A DNA stretch of 64,000 nucleotides from Planktothrix rubescens CCAP 1459/22 (GCA_904830895.1 LR882958.1:3674001-3738000), one strand, 5' to 3'. Shown: positions 16,990-25,719, numbered from the stretch's first letter. A program made the numbers and translations. Notes: a model not told the origin generated them from the sequence alone.

Positions 16990-17070
16990 TAATTACCTTT
17001 TCAGTCAAAAATCAAGGGGTGTGCGGAGATTGGAATTCGGAGGCAAGCGGGTAGAACTTACACTAAAGAG
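16990..17070 (-). promoter_or_regulatory. Degenerate rbp leader element upstream of copy 3
   Basis: The + strand text GTGCGGAGATTGGAATTCGG followed by AGGCAAGC matches GTGCGGAGGTTAGAATTTCGG / AGAGAAGC of the copy 1 and copy 2 leaders, while surrounding bases differ. Conservation of this block alone marks it as the likely functional part, as a transcript structure or protein site. Nothing else is recognised from 17071 to 17244. Confidence 0.5.
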
Positions 17071-17244
17071 CGAAAATATTCCTGATGCCGTAGCAAACTA
17101 GGCTACCGATATCTAATCCTTTGAGAATCATAACATTCTTTTTGGGAAATGCTGTATCTATCTTTTGGTAGACTTAATTTTCATGACTTGATTGTGCTTA
17201 AACTGAATCCTATCTAGGCTCCGATCCGATTGTTACATATTGTG

Positions 17245-17440
17245 AACTACCTACACTGACCTGATGGTACAGTGTAGGCTTCCCAATTCAATGGGGACTG
17301 CCTCGGACTTCATGGATTTTTTACGTCCCGAAGATTTTGGTCTTACATCCCCTCCAAGGGCAGAGAAGCTCGTTTTAAACCAACTTTTTACTTTTTTCAC
17401 CCCGGCTTAAAAGCACGGGGCGTGATTGTTTCTACACAAC
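17245..17440 (-). mobile_element. Probable IS200/IS605-type (TnpB) 3'-end remnant
   Basis: Read on the minus strand this holds a GGGG hairpin (CCCCGTGC...GCCGGGG) near 17400 and ends with a long hairpin CCTACACTGTACC...GGTCAGTGTAGG followed by TAGTTCAC. That last pattern is the right-end/guide-RNA scaffold layout I know from cyanobacterial TnpB elements. No tnpB ORF remains. It lies directly downstream of the ssb gene and may have altered its end. The assignment is by pattern memory only; the rest of the 456-bp gap upstream of it is described with the rbp leader. Confidence 0.4.
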
Positions 17441-17445
17441 TTCAG

Positions 17446-18054
17446 TTAAAATTTTCGACTTTCAAACCCAACCCGGGGACAATTCATTTCTAATTCCCAA
17501 AAGTCAGTCAATCCCATCTTAATTGTTTGGAATGGGACAGGTCGCATAAACGGAATCGGATCGTAATCGGGGTTATCGGGTTCATCGGGGGCAGTTGTTC
17601 TAGGGGGGGCGGAATTAGTCGGGGGACGACGGGATTCTTGGGGTTCGTCGGCAGTCGGGGCAGAAGTGCTGGCGCGACGTGAGCCCAAGGGAACCACTTT
17701 GTTTTGAGTCGGGGTGGCGGGATCGAAAGTTTGGGTGGGTCTGGAAAGATCCATTTGTGCCGGATAAATCCGTTGGGCAGTCAGTTCTGCCCGCTTTTCC
17801 TTAAATCCTTCCTGTCGTTCAATGGTATTCATTCCCAAACGACCTTCGATAATAATTTGATCTCCTTGATGATATTTTTCGTGAACTTCCTGCGCGAAAT
17901 TTCCCCATGCGATTACTTTTAAAGTGGCGGGCGGATCGACATCCCGTAGTCCGGGAAACTGAACCAACATTTCAGTAAGGGCAATTTGATTATCGGGGGT
18001 ATAACGAAGTTGCGGATCTTGAATGATCTCCGCCATTAGAATAATACTGTTCAT
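17446..18054 (-). CDS. ssb: Single-stranded DNA-binding protein (SSB-like) with extended C-terminus
   Basis: A 202-residue protein with an N-terminal OB-fold (residues 1-100: MNSIILMAEIIQDPQLRYT, VIAWGNFAQEV, GDQIIIEGRL), a Pro/Thr/Ser-rich linker (about 105-155) and an acidic DYDPIPF motif at residues 163-169. In SSB proteins this motif is the extreme C-terminus and docks partner proteins. Here the frame continues 33 residues beyond it (MRPVPFQTIKMGL...ESRKF). The extra piece may come from read-through into the mobile-element remnant just downstream or from loss of the stop codon. The upstream AATGAAC context gives a plausible ATG start. Confidence 0.85.
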   Translation of the reverse strand: MNSIILMAEIIQDPQLRYTPDNQIALTEMLVQFPGLRDVDPPATLKVIAWGNFAQEVHEKYHQGDQIIIEGRLGMNTIERQEGFKEKRAELTAQRIYPAQMDLSRPTQTFDPATPTQNKVVPLGSRRASTSAPTADEPQESRRPPTNSAPPRTTAPDEPDNPDYDPIPFMRPVPFQTIKMGLTDFWELEMNCPRVGFESRKF

Positions 18055-18188
18055 TTTTTGATCAATAAATTTGTTTGCCGTGGGAGTGTTCTCCCTCGCT
18101 ATTCATGAAACTCTCCCCAAGAGTTGAGTTTTTTCAATCATGACATTTTTATTGGAAAATTTAAACGGTTTTTGATTAATTTTTTACC

Positions 18189-20720
18189 CTAAATATCTTC
18201 GCGGTGATCCATCCCTTGGGATTGATTCACAAAATCATGAACTAAATTGCGGTATTCTCGCAGGGTCGTATCAACCCAATCTCGATCAACACTATTGGCA
18301 AAAATATGAACCTGCGGCTCTCCCGCATCGGGTAAAACCAGAACCCAGTTATCATCTTGGTAGTTAATTAATTTGACTCCATCAATTAATTCTAGGTTGT
18401 CGGGGGAATGGGTTTCGACTAAATGCCGCATTAATGCTCCTTTAATTGTCCAAGGACAACGCACGGTATAGCGACGATGGACGACATGGGGTAAATCCGC
18501 CCGTACTTGGGTTAGTGAGCGCTCTTGGCTGGTTAACAGTTCAATAATTTTAGCAATGGAAAACATCGCATCAAACCCGGGATGCAGTTGGGGAAAGATA
18601 AATCCCATATCGCCACTGCCACCTAAAACTACGTTAGGATTGCGGTGACAAGCTTCCATTAAGGCCGTTGGGTTTGCCTTGGTACGGATGACTTTAGCAT
18701 CGTAACGACGGGCAATTTGTTCGACGGCCGAAGATGTATGCACCGGAACTACGATGGTACTGCGGGGATGGGAAGTTAAGACCATATTCACCATCAAAGA
18801 GGTTAAAAATTCCCCTCGAATGGGACTTCCGGTTTCATCTACTAACATAAATTGTTCCCCATTGGCATAAACCTGGGCTCCAAAATTAGCCCGTAGCGCT
18901 TCTACAACTCGTCCTAATTGATCGAGTAAATTTTCTCGTTCAGGAACCGATAAAGCGGTATGATTTAAACTAGCATTTAAAACCACCGCATCACAGCCAA
19001 ATTTAGCTAAAAGTTGGGGTAAAATTGCCCCAGAAACCGCATAAACATAGTCAATAACTACCTTGGCGTTACTGTAGCGTAAAATTTCACTATTGATATG
19101 TTTACTAAAACTGGCACTATAAATATCTAATAAATCAACCGTATAACTGACGTTACCAATTTCAGGAATTTGCGCCCGTCTCAAATCTTCCTTGAAATAA
19201 GCCCCTTCAATTTTTTTCTCCTTGGCTTTGGTAATACTAATTCCTTTATTATCCAAAAATTCAATTAATAAATAGTCTGCCCGTTCTGGGGAGAGGCGAA
19301 CGTGAATTCCCCCCGCTACATTTAAAGTAGGAATAGCCGTGCGAGTGATGGGAATGGCGGTGGCATCTAAGTTAATAATATTCACCCCAACGGACATTAA
19401 ACCTGCCACTAAAGAACGAGTCACCATCCGAGAAATCGGCCGTTGATCCCGGGAAACTGCTACCAAAGAACCGGGTTTTAAAGTTGACCCAAAAGCCGCC
19501 CCCAATTTAACCGCAAATTCCGGGGTAATATCAATATTTGCTAATCCTTGCACCCCCCTTTGACCGAATAAATTGCGTTGGGCCGTATTCCCCCAAATTA
19601 AATTAATATTCAGGGTAGCCCCGGATTCGATTTTTTTACTTGGCCAGACCCGCACCCCCGGACTAATTTGGGCTTCTTCCCCGACACTGGATAAGGAACC
19701 CACCACCGCCCCTTCGAGGACATGGGCACGACGTCCCACCCGCGCACCCCGGGCAATTACACAGGCCCGTAAATGGGCATCATCCCCAATAATCGCCCCA
19801 TTCCAAATAATTGGCCGTTTGATATTGGCATCGGCCCCGATGGTGATATTATCGCCAATCACGCTTCCGGCTTCAATTTGTGCCCTCGCCCCAATGCGAC
19901 AATTCCGACCAATCAAAACCGGGGTTTCGATCACGGCGGTTTCATCAATAAAGGTATTTTCTCCAATCCACAGACCCGGAGAAGGTTCGGGGTAGGCAAT
20001 TTTCAGTTTCACTTTCCCCATTAAGGCATCATAATGGGCTTCTCTATAGATGTCTAAATGACCAATATCACACCAATAATTATTAGCAATAAACCCATAC
20101 ATGGGTATCCCTTTTTCTAGGAGTAAGGGAAATAAATCTTGGGAAAAATCACATTCTTGATCAAAGGGAAGATACTCTAAAACTTCTGGTTCTAAAATAT
20201 AGGTTCCGGTATTCACCGTATCGGAGAAAACTTCACTGGCGGCGGGTTTTTCTAAAAAGCGATTAATTCGATGATTTTCGTCGGTAATGACCACACCAAA
20301 CTCAATGGGGTTGGGCATTCGGGTTAGAATCAAGGTGGCTTTGGATTGTTTCTGCTGATGAAATTCTATGGCGGCAGTTAAATCAAAATCCGTAACACTA
20401 TCTCCACTAATTACTAAAAAGGTTTTATCTAAAAGTTCGGCAATATTTTTGACACAACCTGCGGTTCCCAGGGGTTGATCTTCTTCCACCGCATAAGTGA
20501 TTTGTACCCCTAAATGACTGCCATCATGAAAATATTCTCGCATCACATCGGGAAGATAATGCAATGTGGCGATCACTTCTGTAATATTATGTTGTTTGAG
20601 GAGATTGATAATATGTTCAGCAATCGGACGATTGAGTATGGGTACCATCGGTTTAGGCAGATCGCAGGTTAACGGTCTTAGTCGTGTTCCTGATCCACCG
20701 GCCATTAGCACTGCTCGCAT
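18189..20720 (-). CDS. Sugar-phosphate nucleotidyltransferase / left-handed beta-helix / phosphomannomutase-like fusion
   Basis: An 843-residue fusion well known in cyanobacteria, annotated as mannose-1-phosphate guanylyltransferase. Residues 1-235 are a nucleotidyltransferase ([15 protein letters not shown], the KPM pair, then SGDSVTDFD). Residues about 250-375 are hexapeptide repeats. Residues about 385-843 resemble phosphomannomutase/phosphoglucomutase, but the catalytic serine loop (TASHNP type) is replaced by [11 protein letters not shown] and the metal loop DGDGDR by GGSGDMGF. The mutase half is therefore probably non-catalytic. It should make an NDP-sugar (GDP-mannose or NDP-glucose) for polysaccharide. 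Nucleotide specificity is not readable. The gap to the next gene (20721-20949) carries the divergent promoters. Confidence 0.88.
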   Translation of the reverse strand: MRAVLMAGGSGTRLRPLTCDLPKPMVPILNRPIAEHIINLLKQHNITEVIATLHYLPDVMREYFHDGSHLGVQITYAVEEDQPLGTAGCVKNIAELLDKTFLVISGDSVTDFDLTAAIEFHQQKQSKATLILTRMPNPIEFGVVITDENHRINRFLEKPAASEVFSDTVNTGTYILEPEVLEYLPFDQECDFSQDLFPLLLEKGIPMYGFIANNYWCDIGHLDIYREAHYDALMGKVKLKIAYPEPSPGLWIGENTFIDETAVIETPVLIGRNCRIGARAQIEAGSVIGDNITIGADANIKRPIIWNGAIIGDDAHLRACVIARGARVGRRAHVLEGAVVGSLSSVGEEAQISPGVRVWPSKKIESGATLNINLIWGNTAQRNLFGQRGVQGLANIDITPEFAVKLGAAFGSTLKPGSLVAVSRDQRPISRMVTRSLVAGLMSVGVNIINLDATAIPITRTAIPTLNVAGGIHVRLSPERADYLLIEFLDNKGISITKAKEKKIEGAYFKEDLRRAQIPEIGNVSYTVDLLDIYSASFSKHINSEILRYSNAKVVIDYVYAVSGAILPQLLAKFGCDAVVLNASLNHTALSVPERENLLDQLGRVVEALRANFGAQVYANGEQFMLVDETGSPIRGEFLTSLMVNMVLTSHPRSTIVVPVHTSSAVEQIARRYDAKVIRTKANPTALMEACHRNPNVVLGGSGDMGFIFPQLHPGFDAMFSIAKIIELLTSQERSLTQVRADLPHVVHRRYTVRCPWTIKGALMRHLVETHSPDNLELIDGVKLINYQDDNWVLVLPDAGEPQVHIFANSVDRDWVDTTLREYRNLVHDFVNQSQGMDHREDI

Positions 20721-20949
20721 ATATCCTCCTGATTGATTTAGCTTGATTTGGTGATCCGGTGTTTTTCGGATTTGATCACAGCTAGGTTTATAATTAAAAA
20801 CCTTCTCAATATATAGAATAGCAAATTTCCTATGGAATTGCTTCCCTTTTAACCTATGTCAACCCCAATCACCATTCTCTAAGATTAACTGCTAGAATAG
20901 ACCTATGTTTACTGTGTCTATCATCCTTTAGGTATAAAATATTTCAGAC

Positions 20950-21147
20950 ATGAATTCCCTAATTACCCTAGTATTAGTCGTTATTTATGCGGGTGGAATC
21001 TGGAAATTTTGGACGGGGTTTGAAAATACCAACTTCAACCGCAGTTTCCAAAACCGTCTGATCTTCTCCCTGTTATGGCCAGTTTTGTTTGTATTTAATC
21101 CTTCCTATCGGAAAAACTTTAAAAAAGCATTGAAAGGCTCAAAATAG
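20950..21147 (+). CDS. Small conserved membrane protein, function unknown
   Basis: A 65-residue protein with one N-terminal transmembrane helix (residues 2-20, LITLVLVVIYAGGIWKFWTGF), a short polar stretch and a second hydrophobic segment (RLIFSLLWPVLFVF, about residues 37-50), ending in a very basic tail (RKNFKKALKGSK). Small proteins of this shape are common and conserved in cyanobacteria but have no assigned function that I know. A palindrome GGTTTGG-TCT-CCAAACC at about 21191-21207 lies after the gene. Confidence 0.7.
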   Translation: MNSLITLVLVVIYAGGIWKFWTGFENTNFNRSFQNRLIFSLLWPVLFVFNPSYRKNFKKALKGSK

Positions 21148-21239
21148 ACTGATATAGCAATTCGCGCCGATGTCATAATCTTTGATTGTGGCGGTTTGGT
21201 CTCCAAACCTAGAGGTTTTCTTCACACATCTTACAATGA

Positions 21240-21959
21240 ATGGCTAAATCTTCTAATTCATCGGGTTTTTTCAATTTATCTGTGAGTTCCGACCCTTTGG
21301 AAAGGGCGATCGCTTCGATTGCCAATCGTTTTAATCAAGAATATCAAGGGGGATCTTTTGATTTACCTCCAGAGGTTGAAACGATGGCAATTTTTCGCGA
21401 TCGCATAGCTGGAACTTTATCAGAAAAAATCACTTCTCCCTTTTGGGAAATTGCCAAACCGCAAAAAAATCAGCACTGTTTAGATATTGGTTGTGGGGTC
21501 AGTTTTCTAATTTATCCTTGGCGAGATTGGGGAGCTTTATTTTATGGTCAAGAAATTAGTACGGTGGCTAAGGACGCCCTGAATATTCGAGGGCCACAGT
21601 TAAATTCTAAACTGTTTAAAGGAGTAACTTTAGCCCCCGGTCATAAATTACAATATGAGGCAAATCAGTTTGATTTAGCGATCGCCACTGGATGGAGTTG
21701 TTACTATCCGATCAGTTATTGGGAATTGGTTTTAAAAGAAGTCAAGCGGGTAGTTAAACCTGGGGGAGATTTTGTTTTTGATGTTCTGATTCCCGATGCT
21801 GAATTAGCCGAAGATTGGGCAATTTTAGAAACCTATTTAGGTACAGAAGTTTTCTTGGAAATCCTAGAAAATTGGGAAAAAATTATCAAAGAAACGGGAG
21901 CTAAAATTTTAAAACGCCAGCCCGGAACGTTGTTTCAACTCTATAAAATCCGCTTTTAA
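21240..21959 (+). CDS. SAM-dependent methyltransferase, class I
   Basis: A 239-residue class I methyltransferase. The SAM-binding motif I is CLDIGCGVSFLIYPWRDW (about residues 76-93), with the acidic FYGQEIS segment as motif II, the LAIATGWSCYYP strand as motif IV and VVKPGGDFVFDVLIPD as the post-motif. The substrate is not identifiable. The start ATG at 21240 follows a weak ribosome binding site. It is 8 bp upstream of the SafE-type membrane gene and likely co-transcribed with it, although the functional link is unclear. HIP1 octamer GCGATCGC occurs in its coding region (about 21307), as in most genes here. Confidence 0.85.
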   Translation: MAKSSNSSGFFNLSVSSDPLERAIASIANRFNQEYQGGSFDLPPEVETMAIFRDRIAGTLSEKITSPFWEIAKPQKNQHCLDIGCGVSFLIYPWRDWGALFYGQEISTVAKDALNIRGPQLNSKLFKGVTLAPGHKLQYEANQFDLAIATGWSCYYPISYWELVLKEVKRVVKPGGDFVFDVLIPDAELAEDWAILETYLGTEVFLEILENWEKIIKETGAKILKRQPGTLFQLYKIRF

Positions 21960-21967
21960 ACGGAATC

Positions 21968-23191
21968 ATGATCATTGACCTATTGTTAATTGGTGCATTA
22001 GGATTTCTCGGAAGTTTTGGTCACTGTTTGGGAATGTGCGGCCCCTTAACCGTGGCTTTTTCTGTTTCCGACGAATCCCTCTCCCCTGGCAAAATTCCCT
22101 GGCAATTTCACCTATTATTAAATTTAGGCCGGATTCTGAGTTATGCCTTAATTGGGGCGATGATTGGCGGGTTGGGTTCGGTTTTAATTGCTGGGGGACA
22201 AATGGCAGGAATTGGCAGTATTTTTCGCCAAGGGATAGCGATTTTTACTGGAATTCTATTAATCATTTTAGGATTAGCTCAAATTAATCCTACCGTCTTT
22301 CATCGTTTCCCAATTATCCATCCTTTATCTCCTAAAAATTTACATGATCACCTGAGTAAATGGATGGTGAATCTATCTTTACAAAATCATTTTTTTACCC
22401 CAATTTTATTAGGATTAATTTGGGGTTTAATTCCCTGTGGTTTTCTCTACACAGCCCAAATTAAAGCCGCAGAAACAGGAAATTTAGGGTTAGGAATGCT
22501 AACTATGTTAGCCTTTGGAATCGGAACTTTTCCGACCATGTTAGGGGTGGGATTATTAACCGAAAAATTCACCGCCGACCGCCGAAGTCAACTTTTTAGA
22601 ATGGGGGGATGGATTACTTTATTAATTGGAATTTTAACCCTATTAAGAACCGGAAACCATGTTGATTATACGGGATATGGTTCTTTAATTAGTTTAATGT
22701 TCACCTTAATTGCCCGTCCCATTAGTCGCCTCTGGTCACAACCTTTAAAATATAGACGCTTTTTAGGAGTCGGAGCTTTTGTATTAGCGATTATTCATAC
22801 GGTACAAATGTTAGATCATACATTTCAATGGAATTTAACTGCTTTTGAATTTATGATTATTCAACATCAACTAGGAATAATAGCGGGGGGATTAGCATTA
22901 TTATTGATGATTCCTGCGGCTATTACCAGTTTTGATCATATTCAAAGTTATTTAGGAATAGTTTGGCGAAAAATTCATTTATTAGCCGTACCCGCATTAA
23001 TTTTAATAGTGATTCATGCTCTCTTAATTGGTTCTAATTATTTTGGTAGATTTGATCTAACATTTTTTGATCAATTAAGAGGTTTTATTTTTATTATTGT
23101 AACTTTAATGGTATTATTGATTAGGTATCTTTCTATTTGGTCACTATTAGGATTAGAAAAATTTTATGTTGCGCCCCTTAAACAAAAATAA
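21968..23191 (+). CDS. SafE/UreH-type transporter fused to a ferric-reductase-like membrane domain
   Basis: A 407-residue polytopic membrane protein. Residues 1-225 are a sulfite exporter TauE/SafE (UreH_2, DsbD-like) domain with the marker GHCLGMCGP near residues 18-26 and LIPCGFLYTAQIKA near residue 156, two conserved Cys motifs that in CcdA-type relatives move thiol reducing power or metals. Residues about 250-400 hold 4-5 helices with spaced histidines (IIHTVQMLDHTF, IIQHQLGII, KIHLLAVPALILIVIHALL) resembling the haem-binding core of ferric-reductase-like/MsrQ proteins. The next gene overlaps it by 26 bp and encodes a secreted protein. Together they suggest periplasmic redox or copper handling; the substrate is inferred, not shown. 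Confidence 0.8.
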   Translation: MIIDLLLIGALGFLGSFGHCLGMCGPLTVAFSVSDESLSPGKIPWQFHLLLNLGRILSYALIGAMIGGLGSVLIAGGQMAGIGSIFRQGIAIFTGILLIILGLAQINPTVFHRFPIIHPLSPKNLHDHLSKWMVNLSLQNHFFTPILLGLIWGLIPCGFLYTAQIKAAETGNLGLGMLTMLAFGIGTFPTMLGVGLLTEKFTADRRSQLFRMGGWITLLIGILTLLRTGNHVDYTGYGSLISLMFTLIARPISRLWSQPLKYRRFLGVGAFVLAIIHTVQMLDHTFQWNLTAFEFMIIQHQLGIIAGGLALLLMIPAAITSFDHIQSYLGIVWRKIHLLAVPALILIVIHALLIGSNYFGRFDLTFFDQLRGFIFIIVTLMVLLIRYLSIWSLLGLEKFYVAPLKQK

Positions 23192-23636
23192 GTCTTTAAA
23201 ATTATTATTAATTATTGGAACATTCCTCTGTGTTCAACCCCTACAAAAATTCTCCTATTCTAACCCTGCTATCGCCCATGAATTAGAAGTGTCTGGAGAT
23301 GTGGCGGTAACATTTCACCTAGAACCTAATCATAATCCCCGATCAGGAGAAAAAGCCAGGATTTGGTTTGCATTAACTCGTCGCGGCGGAAAAATTATTC
23401 CCCTATCTGAATGTAATTGTCAATTGGCGATTTATCGAGAACCTCGGTCATCAAATACTCAACCATTAATGCAGCCCCAATTAAAAGCTATTGCTGCGGA
23501 AAAATATCAGGGTATCCCCGGAACAGAAGTTATATTTCCCCAAGCAGGAATTTATCAATTAGAATTGAAAGGAACTGCTAAAAATAATCAGGATTTTAAA
23601 CCTTTCAAAACCAGTTATTCTGTCACGGTTAGATAA
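23166..23636 (+). CDS. Secreted beta-sandwich protein coupled to the SafE-type transporter
   Basis: A 156-residue exported protein. The N-terminus is basic (RPLNKNKSLK), followed by a hydrophobic core (LLLIIGTFLCV) and a likely cleavage site before AHELEVSGDV near residue 38. The mature part (HELEVSGDVAVTFHLEP, ARIWFALTRRGG, SECNCQLAIY, EVIFPQAGIYQLELKG) has the strand pattern of CopC/YtkA/FixH-like domains. His at the mature N-terminus and the paired cysteines (CNC) could bind metal. It overlaps the preceding membrane gene by 26 bp, so the two are tightly coupled. No closer family is recognised. Confidence 0.7.
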   Translation: MLRPLNKNKSLKLLLIIGTFLCVQPLQKFSYSNPAIAHELEVSGDVAVTFHLEPNHNPRSGEKARIWFALTRRGGKIIPLSECNCQLAIYREPRSSNTQPLMQPQLKAIAAEKYQGIPGTEVIFPQAGIYQLELKGTAKNNQDFKPFKTSYSVTVR

Positions 23637-23654
23637 ATTTTAACCGAATTTTCT

Positions 23655-23830
23655 CACCAGGTAGGGGCGGGTTCGAGTTAACCTTTCCTACTCACAAACA
23701 ATCTACCTAAACCCGCCCATCTTAATTTAATTAACTACTTTTAATTTAACTCCCCAGAATAGATAATTTTTGGAAGATCAAGGGTGGGGTGGGGCGGGTT
23801 TTTGAAGGTTGTTTGTGAAAAGCATAAATT
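23655..23830. repeat. Intergenic inverted-repeat region with GGGCGGGTT / AACCCGCCC arms
   Basis: The 364-bp gap before acpP contains GTAGGGGCGGGTT near 23662, its inverse AAACCCGCCC near 23708, and a third copy (GGGGCGGGTTTTTGAA) near 23790. This GGGGCGGGTT palindrome type is a common cyanobacterial intergenic repeat, and a related pair occurs at 36608-36674. Between 23830 and 24000 I see only the probable acpP promoter region with no further structure. Confidence 0.5.
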
Positions 23831-24000
23831 TTTACAGAATCCGCCTCTACGGGTTAATAATGATTATGTTTGGCATTGGCCCACAGCCGACCTCCGAAAC
23901 CCGATGTCTGCAACTCGAAAAAGTTAGAAGATCGTTGCTGCGGTGATCCACCTTTCAGATAAAATGGTATACGCGACATCCCAATAAGGAAAAATAGGAC

Positions 24001-24246
24001 ATGAGTGATACGTTTGACAAAGTGAAGAAAATTGTTAAAGAACAATTAGATGTTGAAGAAGATAAAGTTGTTCCAAATGCCAGCTTCACCGATGATTTAG
24101 GTGCTGATTCTCTGGATATAGTAGAACTGGTTATGTCATTAGAAGAAGAATTTAGTATCGAAATTCCCGATGAAGATGCCGAAAAGATTCTAACCGTTCA
24201 AGAGGTTGTAGACTACATCGAAAACAACGTCCCAGCATCAGCTTAA
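24001..24246 (+). CDS. acpP: Acyl carrier protein
   Basis: An 81-residue acidic protein that carries fatty-acid intermediates on 4'-phosphopantetheine. The attachment motif [12 protein letters not shown] with the modified Ser at about residue 39 is perfect. Helices 1 ([14 protein letters not shown]), 2 and 3 ([15 protein letters not shown]) match the family and the length is normal. A AGGAAAAATAGGAC ribosome binding site context precedes the ATG. fabF usually follows directly in cyanobacteria; here a 1.5-kb OMEGA-type element separates the two genes. Confidence 0.97.
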   Translation: MSDTFDKVKKIVKEQLDVEEDKVVPNASFTDDLGADSLDIVELVMSLEEEFSIEIPDEDAEKILTVQEVVDYIENNVPASA

Positions 24247-24283
24247 TCTTTTAAACTGATTTAAAATCAACAGAAAAAGCAGA

Positions 24284-24444
24284 GGATTAGCCGTTTGTCA
24301 GTCCCGCAGAAACTTTGCTGCATCCGACTGTCTGAACTAGGCAATCCTAACCCATTTTAATTTAACTGCTGTTGTTGGGTAAAGCCAAGACATCTTAATT
24401 GAGTTGAGCGAAGAGACTAAAACAAGAAATTGGGTTATACCAAA
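24284..24444 (+). ncRNA. Candidate omega RNA upstream of the IsrB-like ORF
   Basis: IscB/IsrB proteins use a guide RNA encoded just upstream of their ORF. Here the region folds readily: an outer stem GGATT-A-GCC (24284-24292) with GGC-AATCC (24340-24347), an inner stem CAGTC with GACTG, and an apical GCAG...CTGC hairpin. A further AACCCA / TGGGT pairing follows toward the ORF. Nested stems right before a PLMP/RuvC ORF are what an omega RNA would look like. The exact ends are not determined, and the guide end would be on the left side, so it may start somewhat before 24284. Confidence 0.5.
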
Positions 24445-25347
24445 ATGCGAATCCCAGTAGTTGATCAAAACAACAAGCCATTAATGCCAACCACACCCGC
24501 AAGAGCGAGGAAGTGGATTGAATCTGGAAAAGCAGTTAAACGCTGGTCAGACTGTGGGCAATTTTATGTTCAACTCACAATTGAACCCAGTGGATACACA
24601 ACCCAAAATCTTGTGATTGGGATTGATCCTGGCAAGAAATTCTCTGGGATTGGTGTTCAATCAGCTAAGTTTACACTGTATACAGCCCATCTAATTTTAC
24701 CGTTTCAGACAGTCCGTGAACGCATGGATATAAGACGATTAATGCGTCGAGGTCGCAGAGGAAGAAGGATCAACCGGAAGATTGAGTTCTCGAAACGCAA
24801 CCATCGCCAAAAACGCTTTAATAATCGTCGCCAAGGTAAACTGCCTCCATCAATTCGTGCTAATCGCCAATTGGAATTGAGAATAGTTTCCGAATTATTC
24901 AGAATTTACCCAGTTGCAGAAATTAGATCCGAGTATGTAAAAGCCGATGTTGACTTAACCAGTGGACGTAAACAAGCAAAATCTGGTAAAGGTTTTTCGC
25001 CCCCCCCCAAACCCCCCGTACACGGGGGGCTAGGGGGGGTGGGACAAAAATGGATGTTAAGCCAATTAGAAAAGTTTGCGCCAGTAGTTAGGATTGAAGG
25101 TTATCAAACCGCATCAACTCGTAAATATTTGGGGCTAACAAAGAACAAAACAGACAAATCTAAGCCTGAATTCAATACTCATGCGGTTGATGGTGTCGCT
25201 ATTGCAGCAACAGCTTTTGTCGAGTATCGCCAATATCACACAGCAAAAACTGATGGTGCTAATTGGTTTGGTGATGTTGTGATCACAACTGCCCAATTCC
25301 GAGTGATTCGCAAACCCCCTTTTTCTCGTCGCCAACTTCACTTATAG
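24445..25347 (+). pseudogene. IscB/IsrB-like (RRXRR-domain) OMEGA nuclease lacking HNH, 5' part of an interrupted gene
   Basis: A RuvC-like RNA-guided nuclease relative. Parts in order: PLMP domain (NNKPLMPTTPARARKWIES, residues 9-27), RuvC-I with catalytic Asp in VIGIDPGKKFSGIG, an Arg-rich bridge helix (RRLMRRGRRGRRINRK), RuvC-II with Glu in EIRSEYVKADV, and RuvC-III HAVDGVAIAA. No HNH insertion lies between RuvC-II and III, so it is IsrB-like; IsrB relatives nick one strand. Start ATG 24445 matches family N-termini. The frame ends at RRQLHL-TAG, where a MITE is inserted; the missing C-terminal domain follows at 25485. An in-frame GC palindrome encodes [13 protein letters not shown] at about residues 186-198. 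Confidence 0.82.
25000..25043. repeat. GC-rich palindrome inserted in frame in the IsrB-like ORF
   Basis: A run of C, AAA, CCCCCC, GTAC, then ACGGGGGG, CTA and a run of G. It is the same palindrome found at 25365-25410, 42821-42868, 48702-48757 and, inverted, 53921-53970, where the centre is GTGCAC. Here it sits between the RuvC-II and RuvC-III parts and keeps the reading frame (codes for a Pro/Gly stretch). Homologues as I remember them read GFSP directly into VMVGQKW at this point. Confidence 0.8.
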
Positions 25348-25482
25348 CAGGGAACACCGGAACAGCCCCCCCAAACCCCCCGTGCACGGCAGGCTAGGGG
25401 GGGGAGGGAACACCGGAGGAAAAGACTTCACCGTCTAGCTTTGCTGCATCACTCTTTGTCCTAATAGGTCTGGCGACTGCTA
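25345..25482. mobile_element. MITE (138 bp, TA target duplication) splitting the IsrB-like gene
   Basis: Its ends are TAGCAG and CTGCTA, perfectly inverted, with TA on each side (25343-25344 and 25483-25484). Removing the element and one TA joins CACTTA to ATGCTC, giving ...RRQLHL-MLPAKGG..., which restores the reading frame of an intact RRXRR protein. That is direct evidence for insertion at a TA dinucleotide, as by Tc1/mariner-IS630-type transposases. Its interior carries the GC-rich palindrome at 25365-25410 and the family motif TGTCCTAATAGGTCTGGCGA. There is no ORF of its own. Confidence 0.85.
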
Positions 25483-25484
25483 TA

Positions 25485-25709
25485 ATGCTCCCGGCCAAAG
25501 GCGGAGTGCGTCGTAAGTATGGGGGTTCTACAACTCGTCATGGATTTCGCAAGGGTGATTTGGTTAAATCTCCCAAGGGTGTTAGCTACGTCAGTGGTGA
25601 TACCGAAAGACAAGTATCTGTTAGCGATGCTAACTGGAAACGGTTAGGGCAGATTGCTTCTAGTAAAGTACAGTTAATTCGCCGTTCTAACGGGTTGATT
25701 GTTACTTAG
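25485..25709 (+). pseudogene. IsrB-like protein, C-terminal domain fragment downstream of the MITE
   Basis: A 74-residue ORF ([58 protein letters not shown]) that corresponds to the C-terminal, target-adjacent-motif-recognition-like part of RRXRR/IscB-family proteins. It begins with an ATG exactly after the MITE's right TA duplication. It could be translated separately but is best read as the tail of the broken gene 24445-25347. The 140 inserted bases also shift the frame by two. Confidence 0.78.
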
Positions 25710-25719
25710 AAGATTGTGT

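Noticed and set aside
17446-17545. SSB C-terminal extension as the tail of a fused TnpB
   Set aside because: The extension has no recognisable TnpB C-terminal motif; kept only as a possible read-through product in the findings.
19573-20024. Open frames on the + strand opposite the nucleotidyltransferase fusion
   Set aside because: They mirror the hexapeptide-repeat coding DNA of the real gene, with biased Pro/Ala/Ile composition and no start context.
21191-21207. Palindrome GGTTTGG-TCT-CCAAACC as a terminator
   Set aside because: No T run follows on either strand, so it is noted but not called as a terminator.
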